Positions 8,834 to 18,022 of a DNA stretch of 57,241 nt are shown here, in pieces. The stretch is from Candidatus Colinaster scatohippi (lineage in GTDB: Bacteria; Bacillota; Clostridia; Lachnospirales; Lachnospiraceae): assembly GCA_018064805.1 (NCBI GenBank), contig JAGHUN010000115.1:1-57241 (forward strand), in the 5' to 3' direction. A program made the position numbers and the translations under genes. Numbering within the stretch: the stretch's first letter is position 1; each line of letters starts with the position of its first letter. A model generated the notes under the pieces. That model was not told the DNA's origin, searched no databases, and worked only from the letters and a program-made list of their open reading frames with translations.

Positions 8834-10096
8834 ATGAGTGATATAGCAATTCAGGCTAACAAAATATCGAAAATATACAGATTATATGATAAACCGAGCG
8901 ACAGGTTTAAGGAGGCCCTTCTGCCGGGAAAAAGAAGGAGTAAGGATCACTATGCGCTTACAGATATAGATCTTACTATTAAGAAGGGCGAGACAGTGGG
9001 AATTATCGGAACCAACGGTTCCGGTAAGAGCACAATACTTAAGATTATTACAGGAGTTCTTAGTCCCACAATGGGAGAGATTACTGTTGACGGCCGTATA
9101 TCAGCACTTCTTGAGCTTGGTGCCGGATTTAATATGGAATATAACGGTATTGAGAATATATATCTTAATGGAACAATGATGGGCTTTAGCAAGAAGGAAA
9201 TTGATGAGAAGCTTGAAGCTATTCTTGCTTTTGCAGATATTGGTGACTATGTATATCAGCCATGCAAGACATATTCAAGTGGTATGTTTGTCAGACTTGC
9301 TTTCGCAGTTGCAATTAATATAGAACCGGAAATACTGATTGTTGACGAGGCATTATCGGTAGGAGATGTTTTTTTTCAGGCTAAGTGCTATCACAAGTTC
9401 GAGGAGTTTAAGCAACAGGGCAAGACAATACTTTTTGTTAGCCATGATTTAAGTAGTATTGCAAAGTACTGTGACAGGGTTATCCTGCTTAATAAGGGAG
9501 TTAAGCTTGATGAAGGTGCGCCTAAGGAAATGATTGATGCATATAAGCAGGTGCTTGTGGGACAGTATAAGATTTCTGATGAGAAATCTGAATTGTTGGA
9601 TGATGAAGAAATTCAGGAATTGGCATCAAAGGCAGCAAGCCAGGGGGTTAATCCGGAGCTTCTTGAATATGGTACAGGTGCGGCTAATATACATAATTAT
9701 TTTATTACCGATAAAAAGGGTACAAGGACAACGGCTGTAATTAAGGGAGAACCTTTTACAATTCATTTTGATGTAAGCTTTACGGAAGATATTCAGGCAC
9801 CTATTTTTGCTTTTACAATTAAGAATATTCACGGAACTGAGATAACAGGTACCAATACGATGTACGAGAAGGCCTTTTTAGAGCCCGTTAAGGCAGGTGA
9901 AGTTAAGAAGCTTACCTTCACCCAGGATATGAACCTTCAAGGCGGAGAATACCTGCTTTCTTTTGGTGTTACAGGCTATGAAAAGGATCAATTTCAGGTA
10001 TATCACAGGTTATATGATGTAATTAATATAACGGTTGTATCGGACAAGAATACGGTAGGCTATTATGATATGAATTCTATTGTGACAGTTGATTAG
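8834..10096 (+). CDS. Polysaccharide export ATPase with C-terminal glycan-binding-like domain (Wzt-like)
   Basis: It powers the permease encoded upstream. Residues 1-240 are an ABC ATPase: Walker A GTNGSGKST near residue 62, the YSSGMFVRLAF signature typical of this subfamily, Walker B ILIVDEALSVGD, and the switch His in FVSHD. Residues about 280-420 form an extra beta-rich domain like the Wzt C-terminal domain, which in Wzt proteins of Gram-negative O-antigen systems binds the modified chain end. The 420-residue length agrees with the long Wzt form rather than short TagH/RgpD types. The stop overlaps the upstream frame of the next gene. Confidence 0.9.
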   Translation: MSDIAIQANKISKIYRLYDKPSDRFKEALLPGKRRSKDHYALTDIDLTIKKGETVGIIGTNGSGKSTILKIITGVLSPTMGEITVDGRISALLELGAGFNMEYNGIENIYLNGTMMGFSKKEIDEKLEAILAFADIGDYVYQPCKTYSSGMFVRLAFAVAINIEPEILIVDEALSVGDVFFQAKCYHKFEEFKQQGKTILFVSHDLSSIAKYCDRVILLNKGVKLDEGAPKEMIDAYKQVLVGQYKISDEKSELLDDEEIQELASKAASQGVNPELLEYGTGAANIHNYFITDKKGTRTTAVIKGEPFTIHFDVSFTEDIQAPIFAFTIKNIHGTEITGTNTMYEKAFLEPVKAGEVKKLTFTQDMNLQGGEYLLSFGVTGYEKDQFQVYHRLYDVINITVVSDKNTVGYYDMNSIVTVD

Positions 10097-10118
10097 AATA
10101 ACTGCTTTGGAGGCAAAA

Positions 10119-12170
10119 GTGGAAAACGAAGTAATCGGAAAAGTTAAGCTGGACTATACGCATTATCCGGGTGAGGATTATTACTGTGATGGTGTAGTCG
10201 AGGATGAAATACTTGATATAGTTAAGAATTATTCAAGTGTGGAATATGGAAGAATAATTGAAGAGAGAAAAAGCTGGCCGATACTTTATCATCTGTCTGA
10301 GCAGAGAGAGAATATAGTTAGCTGGCTGCCTATAGACAAGAGCATGAAGGTTCTGGAAATCGGTTCGGGATGTGGTGCGATTACCGGTGCACTTTCGGCT
10401 AAAGCCGGCAGGGTTGACTGCGTTGATTTGTCCAGAAAAAGAAGTCTTGTAAATGCTTATCGTCACGAGGATTGTGAAAATATAACGATAAATGTAGGAA
10501 ATTTCCAGGATATAGAGCCGGATCTTGATACAGATTACGATTATGCGCTTTTAATTGGTGTATTTGAATATGGTCAGAGTTATATTGGGGGTAAAACGCC
10601 TTTTGAAGATTTCTTAAGAATAATCAGAAAACATGTTAAAAGTGATGGAAATATTGCAATAGCGATAGAGAATCGATACGGCCTCAAATATTTTGCGGGC
10701 TGCAGAGAGGATCATCTGGGAACCTTCTTTAGTTCAATTGAGTGTTACAAAGACGGTGGTGGCGTAAGAACCTTCTCTAAGAAGGGACTTGAAGATATAT
10801 TTAAGGCTACCGGTGAGGAAGATATTCATTTTTACTATCCATACCCTGATTATAAGTTTATGACAACGCTTTTCAGTGATAAACAGCTTCCGAGAAAAGG
10901 CGAATTGTATAATAATGCACGTAACTTCGACAGGGACAGAATGTTACTTTTTGATGAAAAAGCAGCTTTTGACGGATTGTTGGATGAGAATCAGTTTCCG
11001 TTCTTTTCCAATTCATATATGGTTATTCTTGGAACGCGACCTGAGACGGATTATATAAGATATTCCAATGACAGGGCACCGGAATACCAGATTAGCACAG
11101 AGATATGCGGTGATATAATTAAAAAACATGCGTTATGCCAAAAAGAAGGCGCTGCTCATATTGAGAAAATGATGAGGTCATATGAACTTCTCAAGGACAG
11201 ATATGAGGGTAGTAAGCTTGAAATATGTCCATGCATAGAATGCGCTGATGGAACAGTAAGTTTTCCGTTTGTTGCAGGCAGGCCTCTTTCGGAGCTTATG
11301 GATGAATGTCTGATTAATGAGGATAATGAAGGCTTTGAGGCGCTTTTTAGGGAATTCAGAGACAGGATCAGTTATGGTGAAGAGAAGAAAATAGCCGATT
11401 TTGATTTGGTATTTTCTAATGTGCTTGTTGACGGTGATAAGTGGACTGTAATCGACTATGAGTGGACGGAGGAAAAAGTTACACCTACAAAAGCATTGGC
11501 ATTTAGAGCGCTTTACTGCTATCTGCTGGAAAATGATGAACGCAATAAATTTAATTCTGAATTAATTATTGCGGGACTTGATATCACTCCTGATGAAGCG
11601 GAGGGCTATAGGGACAGGGAAGCAGCATTCCAGAAGGAAGTAACAGGCAAGAGACTGAGCATGGGAGAAATTCGTAACCTTCTTGGAGGTGCTATGATTA
11701 CCCCTGAAAGATTTGTTGCCACCTCTGCAGAAGATGATCTTCGAAGAACCGTTCAGATATATACAGATATGGGAAGCGGTTTCAGTGAGGATGAATCCTT
11801 CTTCGTTGAAGAGCGATATGATTGGGATAATCATATTGAATTCACTGCATCTATTGACAGTAAAGCTGTTAAGGTGAGAATTGATCCGCTAATGGATTAT
11901 TGTATGACTGAGATTGTAGAGATATCGCTTAATGGTGAAATTATCAATCTCAAGGATAATAAGCGTGTATATATTAACGGTAAGAAGCTTGATGGAGGGG
12001 ATACTGTTACAGCTGTATTCTATTATGGAGATCCCAATATTGTAATAGAAGTTAAGGACAAGGTCAGAAGCACCGGTAATGAACTCAGAGTTATTATGAA
12101 TACTACTGAGATACCGGTAAGTATGGTCAAAGCATTACGTAAGGAATTATCTAAAAAAATCAGATTTTAG
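10119..12170 (+). CDS. Methyltransferase fused to kinase-like domain (WbdD-like architecture)
   Basis: The 683-residue protein has a class I SAM-dependent methyltransferase domain at the N-terminus (motif I VLEIGSGCGAITGALS near residue 77; LLIGVFEYGQ as motif IV region). The middle, about residues 330-480, looks like a small-molecule or glycan kinase: DLVFSN gives the catalytic Asp (about 429) and Asn five residues later, and VIDYEW supplies a metal-binding Asp like that of DFG. The C-terminal 150 residues are beta-rich and unassigned. I prefer GTG 10119, five bases after GGAGG (10109-10113), to a TTG at 10089 without a site. Next to a Wzt with a C-terminal domain, the combination resembles WbdD, the kinase-methyltransferase chain terminator of E. 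coli O9a; a capping role is inference. Confidence 0.72.
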   Translation: MENEVIGKVKLDYTHYPGEDYYCDGVVEDEILDIVKNYSSVEYGRIIEERKSWPILYHLSEQRENIVSWLPIDKSMKVLEIGSGCGAITGALSAKAGRVDCVDLSRKRSLVNAYRHEDCENITINVGNFQDIEPDLDTDYDYALLIGVFEYGQSYIGGKTPFEDFLRIIRKHVKSDGNIAIAIENRYGLKYFAGCREDHLGTFFSSIECYKDGGGVRTFSKKGLEDIFKATGEEDIHFYYPYPDYKFMTTLFSDKQLPRKGELYNNARNFDRDRMLLFDEKAAFDGLLDENQFPFFSNSYMVILGTRPETDYIRYSNDRAPEYQISTEICGDIIKKHALCQKEGAAHIEKMMRSYELLKDRYEGSKLEICPCIECADGTVSFPFVAGRPLSELMDECLINEDNEGFEALFREFRDRISYGEEKKIADFDLVFSNVLVDGDKWTVIDYEWTEEKVTPTKALAFRALYCYLLENDERNKFNSELIIAGLDITPDEAEGYRDREAAFQKEVTGKRLSMGEIRNLLGGAMITPERFVATSAEDDLRRTVQIYTDMGSGFSEDESFFVEERYDWDNHIEFTASIDSKAVKVRIDPLMDYCMTEIVEISLNGEIINLKDNKRVYINGKKLDGGDTVTAVFYYGDPNIVIEVKDKVRSTGNELRVIMNTTEIPVSMVKALRKELSKKIRF

Positions 12171-12217
12171 CCGGGATTTGTTTTTCGGGTATGCTTTGAA
12201 TAAGGAATGAAGATAAT

Positions 12218-14134
12218 ATGCTTGATAGGATTAAACACCTGATAAAGGCTCCCAGGATTTCACAACTGAATAGAAGGTATAAGCAGGAACTGGACAGGCA
12301 GTATGTATCATATGATTCCTGGATTAGACAGAAGGAACTGGAGTATCTTGCCGGCACTTTACCTAATACCAATGATGTTCAGGTTATAGAGTATTGTGAT
12401 GTTATGAAGGAAAAGCCTGCAGCAGATGTTGTTTTATATACCCTGGATCGGCATAAGCTGTCGATGAGGGCTTTACATGCAGTTATTTCTGTATTTAATG
12501 AGTATCCGGAAACTATGGTCGTATATGGCGATGAAGATGAATATAATTCAAACAGAACTATACGAATGAATCCTATATATCGCCCTGATTGGTCACCTGA
12601 TACCCTTAGAAATTACTTTTATATGGGTAATGTTGTGGCTCTTAAGAAGGATATTATTCCTACTGATGCTGCGGATATATATGAACTTGTTATTAAAGCG
12701 ACAGAGGGGATGAATTCTGCTCAGGTCAGACATGTGGATTATGTGCTTTATCATAATGATTATTCTAAGAGTTTGTATGTGAATGATGGTAGATTTGACT
12801 ATATAAATGATGATTTAGGCATGGTTTCCATAGTAATTCCTTCAAAAGATAACCCGGATATCCTGAAGCAGTTGCTGGTATCTATGGTGAAATTAACAAC
12901 AGGTGTTCCATTCGAAATTATCGTAATTGATAACGGTAGCAACGATGAAAATAAAATCAAGATTAAAAGTGTCATAGATGAAACAAATGGCAAAAACGAA
13001 TATCTAAAGGACGCAAAATATATTTATGAACCACAGGAGTTCAATTTCTCAAGAATTTGTAATCGTGGTGTAGCCTCCGCAAACGGCAGATTTGTTCTTC
13101 TTCTCAATGATGATATGGAAATAAGGGACAGTAAGTGGTTATTAAAGATGACCAAATATGCTTCGAGGGAGCATGTCGGAGCAGTGGGGGCCAAGCTTTA
13201 CTATCCGGATAGCAAAATGATTCAGCATTGCGGAATAACAAATTTAAGACTTGGGCCGGTACATAAACTCCAGTATAAGCCTGATGATCATATATATTAT
13301 GACCATGTTAACGATATCGACAGAAATGTACTTGGTGTAACAGGCGCCTGTCTTATGATGAGAAAGGAATTGTATGACAGCATCGGAGGCCTTGATGAGG
13401 AATTCAAGGTTGCCTTTAATGATGTTGATTTATGCTACTCATTGTATGAAGCAGGATATCATAATGTTGTTGTTAACAGTACACACCTGTGGCATTACGA
13501 GTCGTTAAGCCGTGGTGATGATGAGTCCAAGGAGAAGTTAAATCGCCTTAAAGGCGAGAGAATCAGGTTGTATGAAAAGCACCCGGATTTGTATGGTAAG
13601 GATCCATATTATCATGATTATCTGACCAGTGATATTTTGGACAGTAACTACACATATGCCTATGAGTATGAATATGAAAATAGTAGCCTGACCAAGGTTT
13701 CAAAGCCTAAAAAGATAGGCTATACAATTAAGCCTGAATGGGAAAACCAGTGCCTGATTATCAGTCTTGAACAGTGCGGAAGTCTTGAATACTGGCTTGG
13801 ACCGCGTGAGGCCGGGGTAGGTGACGGCAGTACAATCTACATTGGAGGCTATTCCTTTGTTGCCGGAAGCGATAATGCCTGTTTTGATTTTAAGATTCTT
13901 CTTAAGGGACAAAGCGGAATTTACGAACTTGAATGCAACAAGCTTTACAGGCCTGATTTAGAGATTAATCTGGATACTGATGAAAATGCCGTACTGTGTG
14001 GTTTTTCTTTGAAACCGGATACAAAGGCTATGCCTGACGGTGATTATCAGGTGGGTGTTATTGCAAGAGGTTTGGCGTCCAGACTTGTTCTGTGCCGTTT
14101 TACAAACAGGTACATAAATATAAAAAACAACTAA
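12218..14134 (+). CDS. Family 2 glycosyltransferase with degenerate first domain
   Basis: A 638-residue protein probably adding a sugar to the growing glycan at the inner membrane face. Residues about 205-430 are a complete GT2 domain: VSIVIPSKDNPD, IIVIDNGSND, LLLNDDMEI as the metal-binding Asp region, and the late FNDVDLCY and HYESLSRG segments. The N-terminal 200 residues resemble the second half of another GT2 domain (YGDEDEY, YRPDWSPD) but lack the sugar-nucleotide-binding start, and the usual Asp-His-Asp-Asp reads DRHK. The C-terminal 130 residues are a beta-rich domain I do not recognise. It is one of three related tandem-domain enzymes in the cluster. Confidence 0.85.
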   Translation: MLDRIKHLIKAPRISQLNRRYKQELDRQYVSYDSWIRQKELEYLAGTLPNTNDVQVIEYCDVMKEKPAADVVLYTLDRHKLSMRALHAVISVFNEYPETMVVYGDEDEYNSNRTIRMNPIYRPDWSPDTLRNYFYMGNVVALKKDIIPTDAADIYELVIKATEGMNSAQVRHVDYVLYHNDYSKSLYVNDGRFDYINDDLGMVSIVIPSKDNPDILKQLLVSMVKLTTGVPFEIIVIDNGSNDENKIKIKSVIDETNGKNEYLKDAKYIYEPQEFNFSRICNRGVASANGRFVLLLNDDMEIRDSKWLLKMTKYASREHVGAVGAKLYYPDSKMIQHCGITNLRLGPVHKLQYKPDDHIYYDHVNDIDRNVLGVTGACLMMRKELYDSIGGLDEEFKVAFNDVDLCYSLYEAGYHNVVVNSTHLWHYESLSRGDDESKEKLNRLKGERIRLYEKHPDLYGKDPYYHDYLTSDILDSNYTYAYEYEYENSSLTKVSKPKKIGYTIKPEWENQCLIISLEQCGSLEYWLGPREAGVGDGSTIYIGGYSFVAGSDNACFDFKILLKGQSGIYELECNKLYRPDLEINLDTDENAVLCGFSLKPDTKAMPDGDYQVGVIARGLASRLVLCRFTNRYINIKNN

Positions 14135-14152
14135 TTTACCGGGAGAATATGC

Positions 14153-16105
14153 ATGGAAAACAGTTACAAGGAGCTCTATGAGAAGGAGCGTGCCAAATGT
14201 AATGAATATATTGCTAAGGTAGCTGAGCTTGAAGAAGCCAATGCTATGCTTCAGTTCAGACTTGACAGAATTCATAACAATCCTCTTTGGAAATGCACAA
14301 AGGGTATTCGTGACATGATGCTTAAGGCTGCTAAGCTTAGGAAACGACTGAAGAATCTTGGCGGGCTTCGTGGATTTTGGGCCAAGGTGAAGTATAAGAT
14401 ACGTGAAAAAAAGGCGCAGAAATCATATGGAACTGCCAGTTATCCGACAAAAGAGGAACGTTTAAGGCAGGAAGAAGAGCAGTTTGATTATATGCCTCTT
14501 ATAAGCATACTGGTTCCGCTTTACAATACTCCGCAGGAGTTCCTTACGGAGATGATAGATTCGGTAGTTACACAGACCTATAAGAACTGGGAACTCTGCC
14601 TAGCAGACGGCTCGGATGCCGAGCATTCCTTTGTTGGGGAGTATTGTCGCAAGCTGTCGGAAAAGGATTCAAGAATATGTTATAAAAAGCTTGAAAAAAA
14701 TGAGGGCATTTCCGGTAACACCAACAGATGTCTTGAAATGGCAACCGGTGAGTATATCGGACTGTTTGATCATGATGATATTCTTCATCCTTGTGCTTTA
14801 TATGAATATGTTATGGTTATTAATGAGAAAAATGCAGATTATATATACTGTGATGAGACAACTTTCCATAAGGGCAGTATAGATAAGATGATTACAATGC
14901 ATTTTAAACCTGACTATGCGGTTGATAATCTTAGAGCAAATAATTATATCTGTCATTTTAGTTGTTTTAAGCGAAGTCTTCTTGAAGGAACAGAACTGTT
15001 TAGAAGTAAGTTTGACGGAAGTCAGGATCATGATATGATTTTGAGACTTACAGATAAGGCAGAGAATATAGTTCATGTTCCGAAGCTTTTGTATTATTGG
15101 AGATCTCATGCAGGAAGTGTGGCAAGTGATATAAGTGCCAAAAGCTATGCAATCGAGGCTGCCCGTGGTGCGGTTGCAGACCATTTGAGAACTCATGGAT
15201 TTAGTAATTTTAATATAACAAGTACGAGAGCCTTTGAGACGATATTCAGAATCAGCTATGAAGTTATAGGTAATCCTAAGGTGTCTATTATTATCCCGAA
15301 TAAGGATCATAGAGAAGATTTGGAAAGATGTATTTCATCCATCCTTGAGAAAACCACCTATGATAATTATGAGATTATTGTTGTAGAGAATAATTCGGTA
15401 ACTACCGAAATTGAAGATTACTATTCCAAAATAAGTCAGAATGAGCGTGTTCGTATATTGAGATATGTTGGAGAATTCAATTATTCGAAAATCAACAATT
15501 ATGCTGTAGAGCGTGCAGATGGTCAGTATGTGCTGCTGCTTAACAATGATACACAGGTTATATCTGTTAACTGGATTGAAGAGCTTCTTATGTATGCTCA
15601 GAGGAAGGATGTAGGGGCGGTTGGAGCCAAGTTATATTATCCGGACAAAACAATTCAGCATGCCGGAGTGGTAATTGGCCTTGGTGCACACAGAACAGCA
15701 GGTCATACTCATTATGGCAAGTCTTATGAAAACCTCGGCTATATGGGACGTTTATGTTATGCGCAGAATGTTACGGCTGTAACCGGTGCCTGTCTTTTGG
15801 TTAAAAAGCATCTTTTTATAAAAGTCGGCGGGCTTGATGACCATTTTGCCGTATCGCTTAATGATGTGGATTTGTGTCTTAAATTAAGACAGAGAGGATA
15901 TCTTAATGTATTTACTCCGTTTGCTGAACTATATCATTATGAGTCTGTGAGCAGAGGACTTGATGATAAGGGTGAAAAGGCGGAAAGATATGACAAAGAG
16001 TCTGAACTTTTCAGGCAGAAATGGAAAAAGGAACTTGAAGAGGGAGACCCGTATTATAATCCAAATTTCTCGCTGGATAGAAGTGACTATTCGGTAAGGA
16101 TATGA
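14153..16105 (+). CDS. Tandem-domain family 2 glycosyltransferase
   Basis: At 650 residues this is the complete version of the tandem architecture. After a coiled coil (residues 1-40) and a basic segment comes GT2 domain 1 (about 115-345: ISILVPLYNTPQEF, GLFDHDD as metal site, FDGSQDHDMILR) and GT2 domain 2 (about 375-625: VSIIIPNKDHRED, LLLNNDTQV, VTAVTGACLLVKK, NDVDLCLK, HYESVSRG). Such two-domain proteins are common in Firmicutes rhamnan and capsule clusters and may add two sugars in turn. It sits 18 bp after the previous glycosyltransferase gene. Confidence 0.9.
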   Translation: MENSYKELYEKERAKCNEYIAKVAELEEANAMLQFRLDRIHNNPLWKCTKGIRDMMLKAAKLRKRLKNLGGLRGFWAKVKYKIREKKAQKSYGTASYPTKEERLRQEEEQFDYMPLISILVPLYNTPQEFLTEMIDSVVTQTYKNWELCLADGSDAEHSFVGEYCRKLSEKDSRICYKKLEKNEGISGNTNRCLEMATGEYIGLFDHDDILHPCALYEYVMVINEKNADYIYCDETTFHKGSIDKMITMHFKPDYAVDNLRANNYICHFSCFKRSLLEGTELFRSKFDGSQDHDMILRLTDKAENIVHVPKLLYYWRSHAGSVASDISAKSYAIEAARGAVADHLRTHGFSNFNITSTRAFETIFRISYEVIGNPKVSIIIPNKDHREDLERCISSILEKTTYDNYEIIVVENNSVTTEIEDYYSKISQNERVRILRYVGEFNYSKINNYAVERADGQYVLLLNNDTQVISVNWIEELLMYAQRKDVGAVGAKLYYPDKTIQHAGVVIGLGAHRTAGHTHYGKSYENLGYMGRLCYAQNVTAVTGACLLVKKHLFIKVGGLDDHFAVSLNDVDLCLKLRQRGYLNVFTPFAELYHYESVSRGLDDKGEKAERYDKESELFRQKWKKELEEGDPYYNPNFSLDRSDYSVRI

Positions 16106-16168
16106 TAAAATTATTGATTAGATGATGTGTTGCAGTTGCATGGCTGCAGATAAAGGAGGAAAAGGAAA

Positions 16169-17890
16169 ATGAGTTACATGGATGACTACAAATTCTGGCT
16201 TGAAGATGATTATTTTGATGCAGAGACTAAGGCTGAACTTAAAAAGATAGAAGGAAACGAGTCGGAAATAGAGGATCGTTTCTACAAGGAACTTGAGTTT
16301 GGTACAGGTGGCCTTCGTGGTGTAATCGGAGCAGGTACCAATAGAATGAATATATATACGGTTCGTAAGGCAACACAGGGACTTGCTAATTATATTATTA
16401 AGCAGAATGGTCAGGATAAGGGTGTTGCTATTGCATATGATTCAAGATTTATGAGTCCTGAATTTGCTGACGAAGCTGCACTTTGTCTTGCGGCTAATGG
16501 AATTAAGGCATACGTATTCGATGAACTCAGACCAACTCCTGAGCTTAGTTTTGCGCTTCGTACACTTGGCTGCATCTCCGGAATAGTTGTTACGGCAAGC
16601 CATAATCCACCTGAATATAACGGATATAAGGTATACTGGGAGGATGGCGCACAGGTTACAGCGCCAAAGGATAAGGAGATTATCACAGAGGTTAAGAATG
16701 TAACAGATTATCATGCTGTTAAGACAATGGATAAGGCAGAGGCTATGTCAAAGGGTCTTTACCAGGTAATTGGTGCTGAGATTGATGACAAGTATATGGA
16801 AGAGCTTAAGAAGCAGATTATTCATCCTGAAGTAATCACACAGATGGCTGAGGATATTAAGATTGTATATACACCATTCCATGGAACAGGTAATAAGCCT
16901 GTAAGAAGAATTCTTGCTGAGCTTGGATTTAAGAACGTATATGTTGTGCCTGAGCAGGAACTTCCGGATCCTGAATTTACAACTCTTGAATATCCTAATC
17001 CGGAAGATCCTAAGGCATTTGAACTTGCACTTAAGCTTGCAAAGGAAAAGAATGCAGATATCGTGCTTGCTACTGATCCGGATGCAGACAGACTTGGTAT
17101 TTATGCTCTTGATACAAAGAGTGGAGAGTATGTACCATTTACAGGAAATATGTCCGGAATGCTTATTGCAGAATATATCTTAAGAGAGCGTAAGGAGACA
17201 GGAAAGATGCCTGTTAATCCTGCTATGGTTAAGACAATTGTTACAACCAATATGGCAGATCCAATTGCTGCAAAATATGATGTCAAGCTAATTGAGGTAC
17301 TTACAGGATTTAAGTTTATCGGTGAGCAGATTAAGCTGTTTGAGCAGACAGGTTCAAATAATTATGTATTTGGCCTTGAGGAGTCTTATGGATGTCTTGC
17401 AGGAACACACGCAAGAGACAAGGATGCCGTTGTAGCAGTTATGTGTCTCTGTGAGGTTGCAGCATGGTGCAAGGCAAATGGTAAGACTGTATGGAATCAG
17501 ATGCTTGAGATGTATGAGGAATATGGATACTTTATGGAGACTCAGTATGCCGTAACTCTTAAGGGTATTGACGGAAGTAAGCAGATTCAGGCTATTATGG
17601 ATAAGCTCCGTGCTAATCCACCGAAGAACTTCGGTGAGTTACAGGTAGTCGAGATGAGAGATTATGACAATGATGTTGCAACGGATATTGCAACCGGTGC
17701 TACAAAGTCAACAGGTCTGCCGAAATCAAATGTTCTTTATTTTGATCTTACTAATGATTCATGGTGCTGTGCAAGACCTTCAGGAACAGAGCCTAAGATT
17801 AAGTTCTATATGGGTGTAAAGGGCAACAGTATTGAGGATGCCAAGGCTAAAAATGAGGCTTTGACAGAAGCTGTAAAGTCATATCTTTAA
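16169..17890 (+). CDS. Phosphoglucomutase/phosphomannomutase family protein
   Basis: A 573-residue alpha-D-phosphohexomutase that moves phosphate between C6 and C1 of a hexose, here probably supplying glucose-1-phosphate to rmlA. It has the catalytic phosphoserine loop TASHNPPEYNGYK, the magnesium loop DPDADRLG, the sugar loop GLEESYG and the phosphate loop RPSGTEPKIKFY. Length and motifs fit the long Firmicutes PgcA/PGM type rather than the shorter GlmM. A strong AAAGGAGGAAA site precedes the ATG. A long hairpin follows the stop. Confidence 0.92.
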   Translation: MSYMDDYKFWLEDDYFDAETKAELKKIEGNESEIEDRFYKELEFGTGGLRGVIGAGTNRMNIYTVRKATQGLANYIIKQNGQDKGVAIAYDSRFMSPEFADEAALCLAANGIKAYVFDELRPTPELSFALRTLGCISGIVVTASHNPPEYNGYKVYWEDGAQVTAPKDKEIITEVKNVTDYHAVKTMDKAEAMSKGLYQVIGAEIDDKYMEELKKQIIHPEVITQMAEDIKIVYTPFHGTGNKPVRRILAELGFKNVYVVPEQELPDPEFTTLEYPNPEDPKAFELALKLAKEKNADIVLATDPDADRLGIYALDTKSGEYVPFTGNMSGMLIAEYILRERKETGKMPVNPAMVKTIVTTNMADPIAAKYDVKLIEVLTGFKFIGEQIKLFEQTGSNNYVFGLEESYGCLAGTHARDKDAVVAVMCLCEVAAWCKANGKTVWNQMLEMYEEYGYFMETQYAVTLKGIDGSKQIQAIMDKLRANPPKNFGELQVVEMRDYDNDVATDIATGATKSTGLPKSNVLYFDLTNDSWCCARPSGTEPKIKFYMGVKGNSIEDAKAKNEALTEAVKSYL

Positions 17891-17909
17891 TTGAGGAATA
17901 AACAATATT

Positions 17910-17958
17910 CATAGCATAAGCCCTCTGTCTTTATTGACAGGAGGGCTTCTGTGCTATG
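17910..17958 (+). terminator. Long imperfect hairpin after the phosphohexomutase gene
   Basis: The arm 17910-17929 (CATAGCATAAGCCCTCTGTC) pairs with 17936-17958 with small bulges, around a six-base loop. No T-run follows directly. The AAGGAG sequence at 17959 follows at once. It may be a weak terminator or an RNA-stabilising or attenuating structure within the operon. Confidence 0.5.
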
Positions 17959-18022
17959 AAGGAGAACACAGAATAGACATTTTTACTTGCTAAAATACAG
18001 GATAAAAAGGGAGACTATTAAA

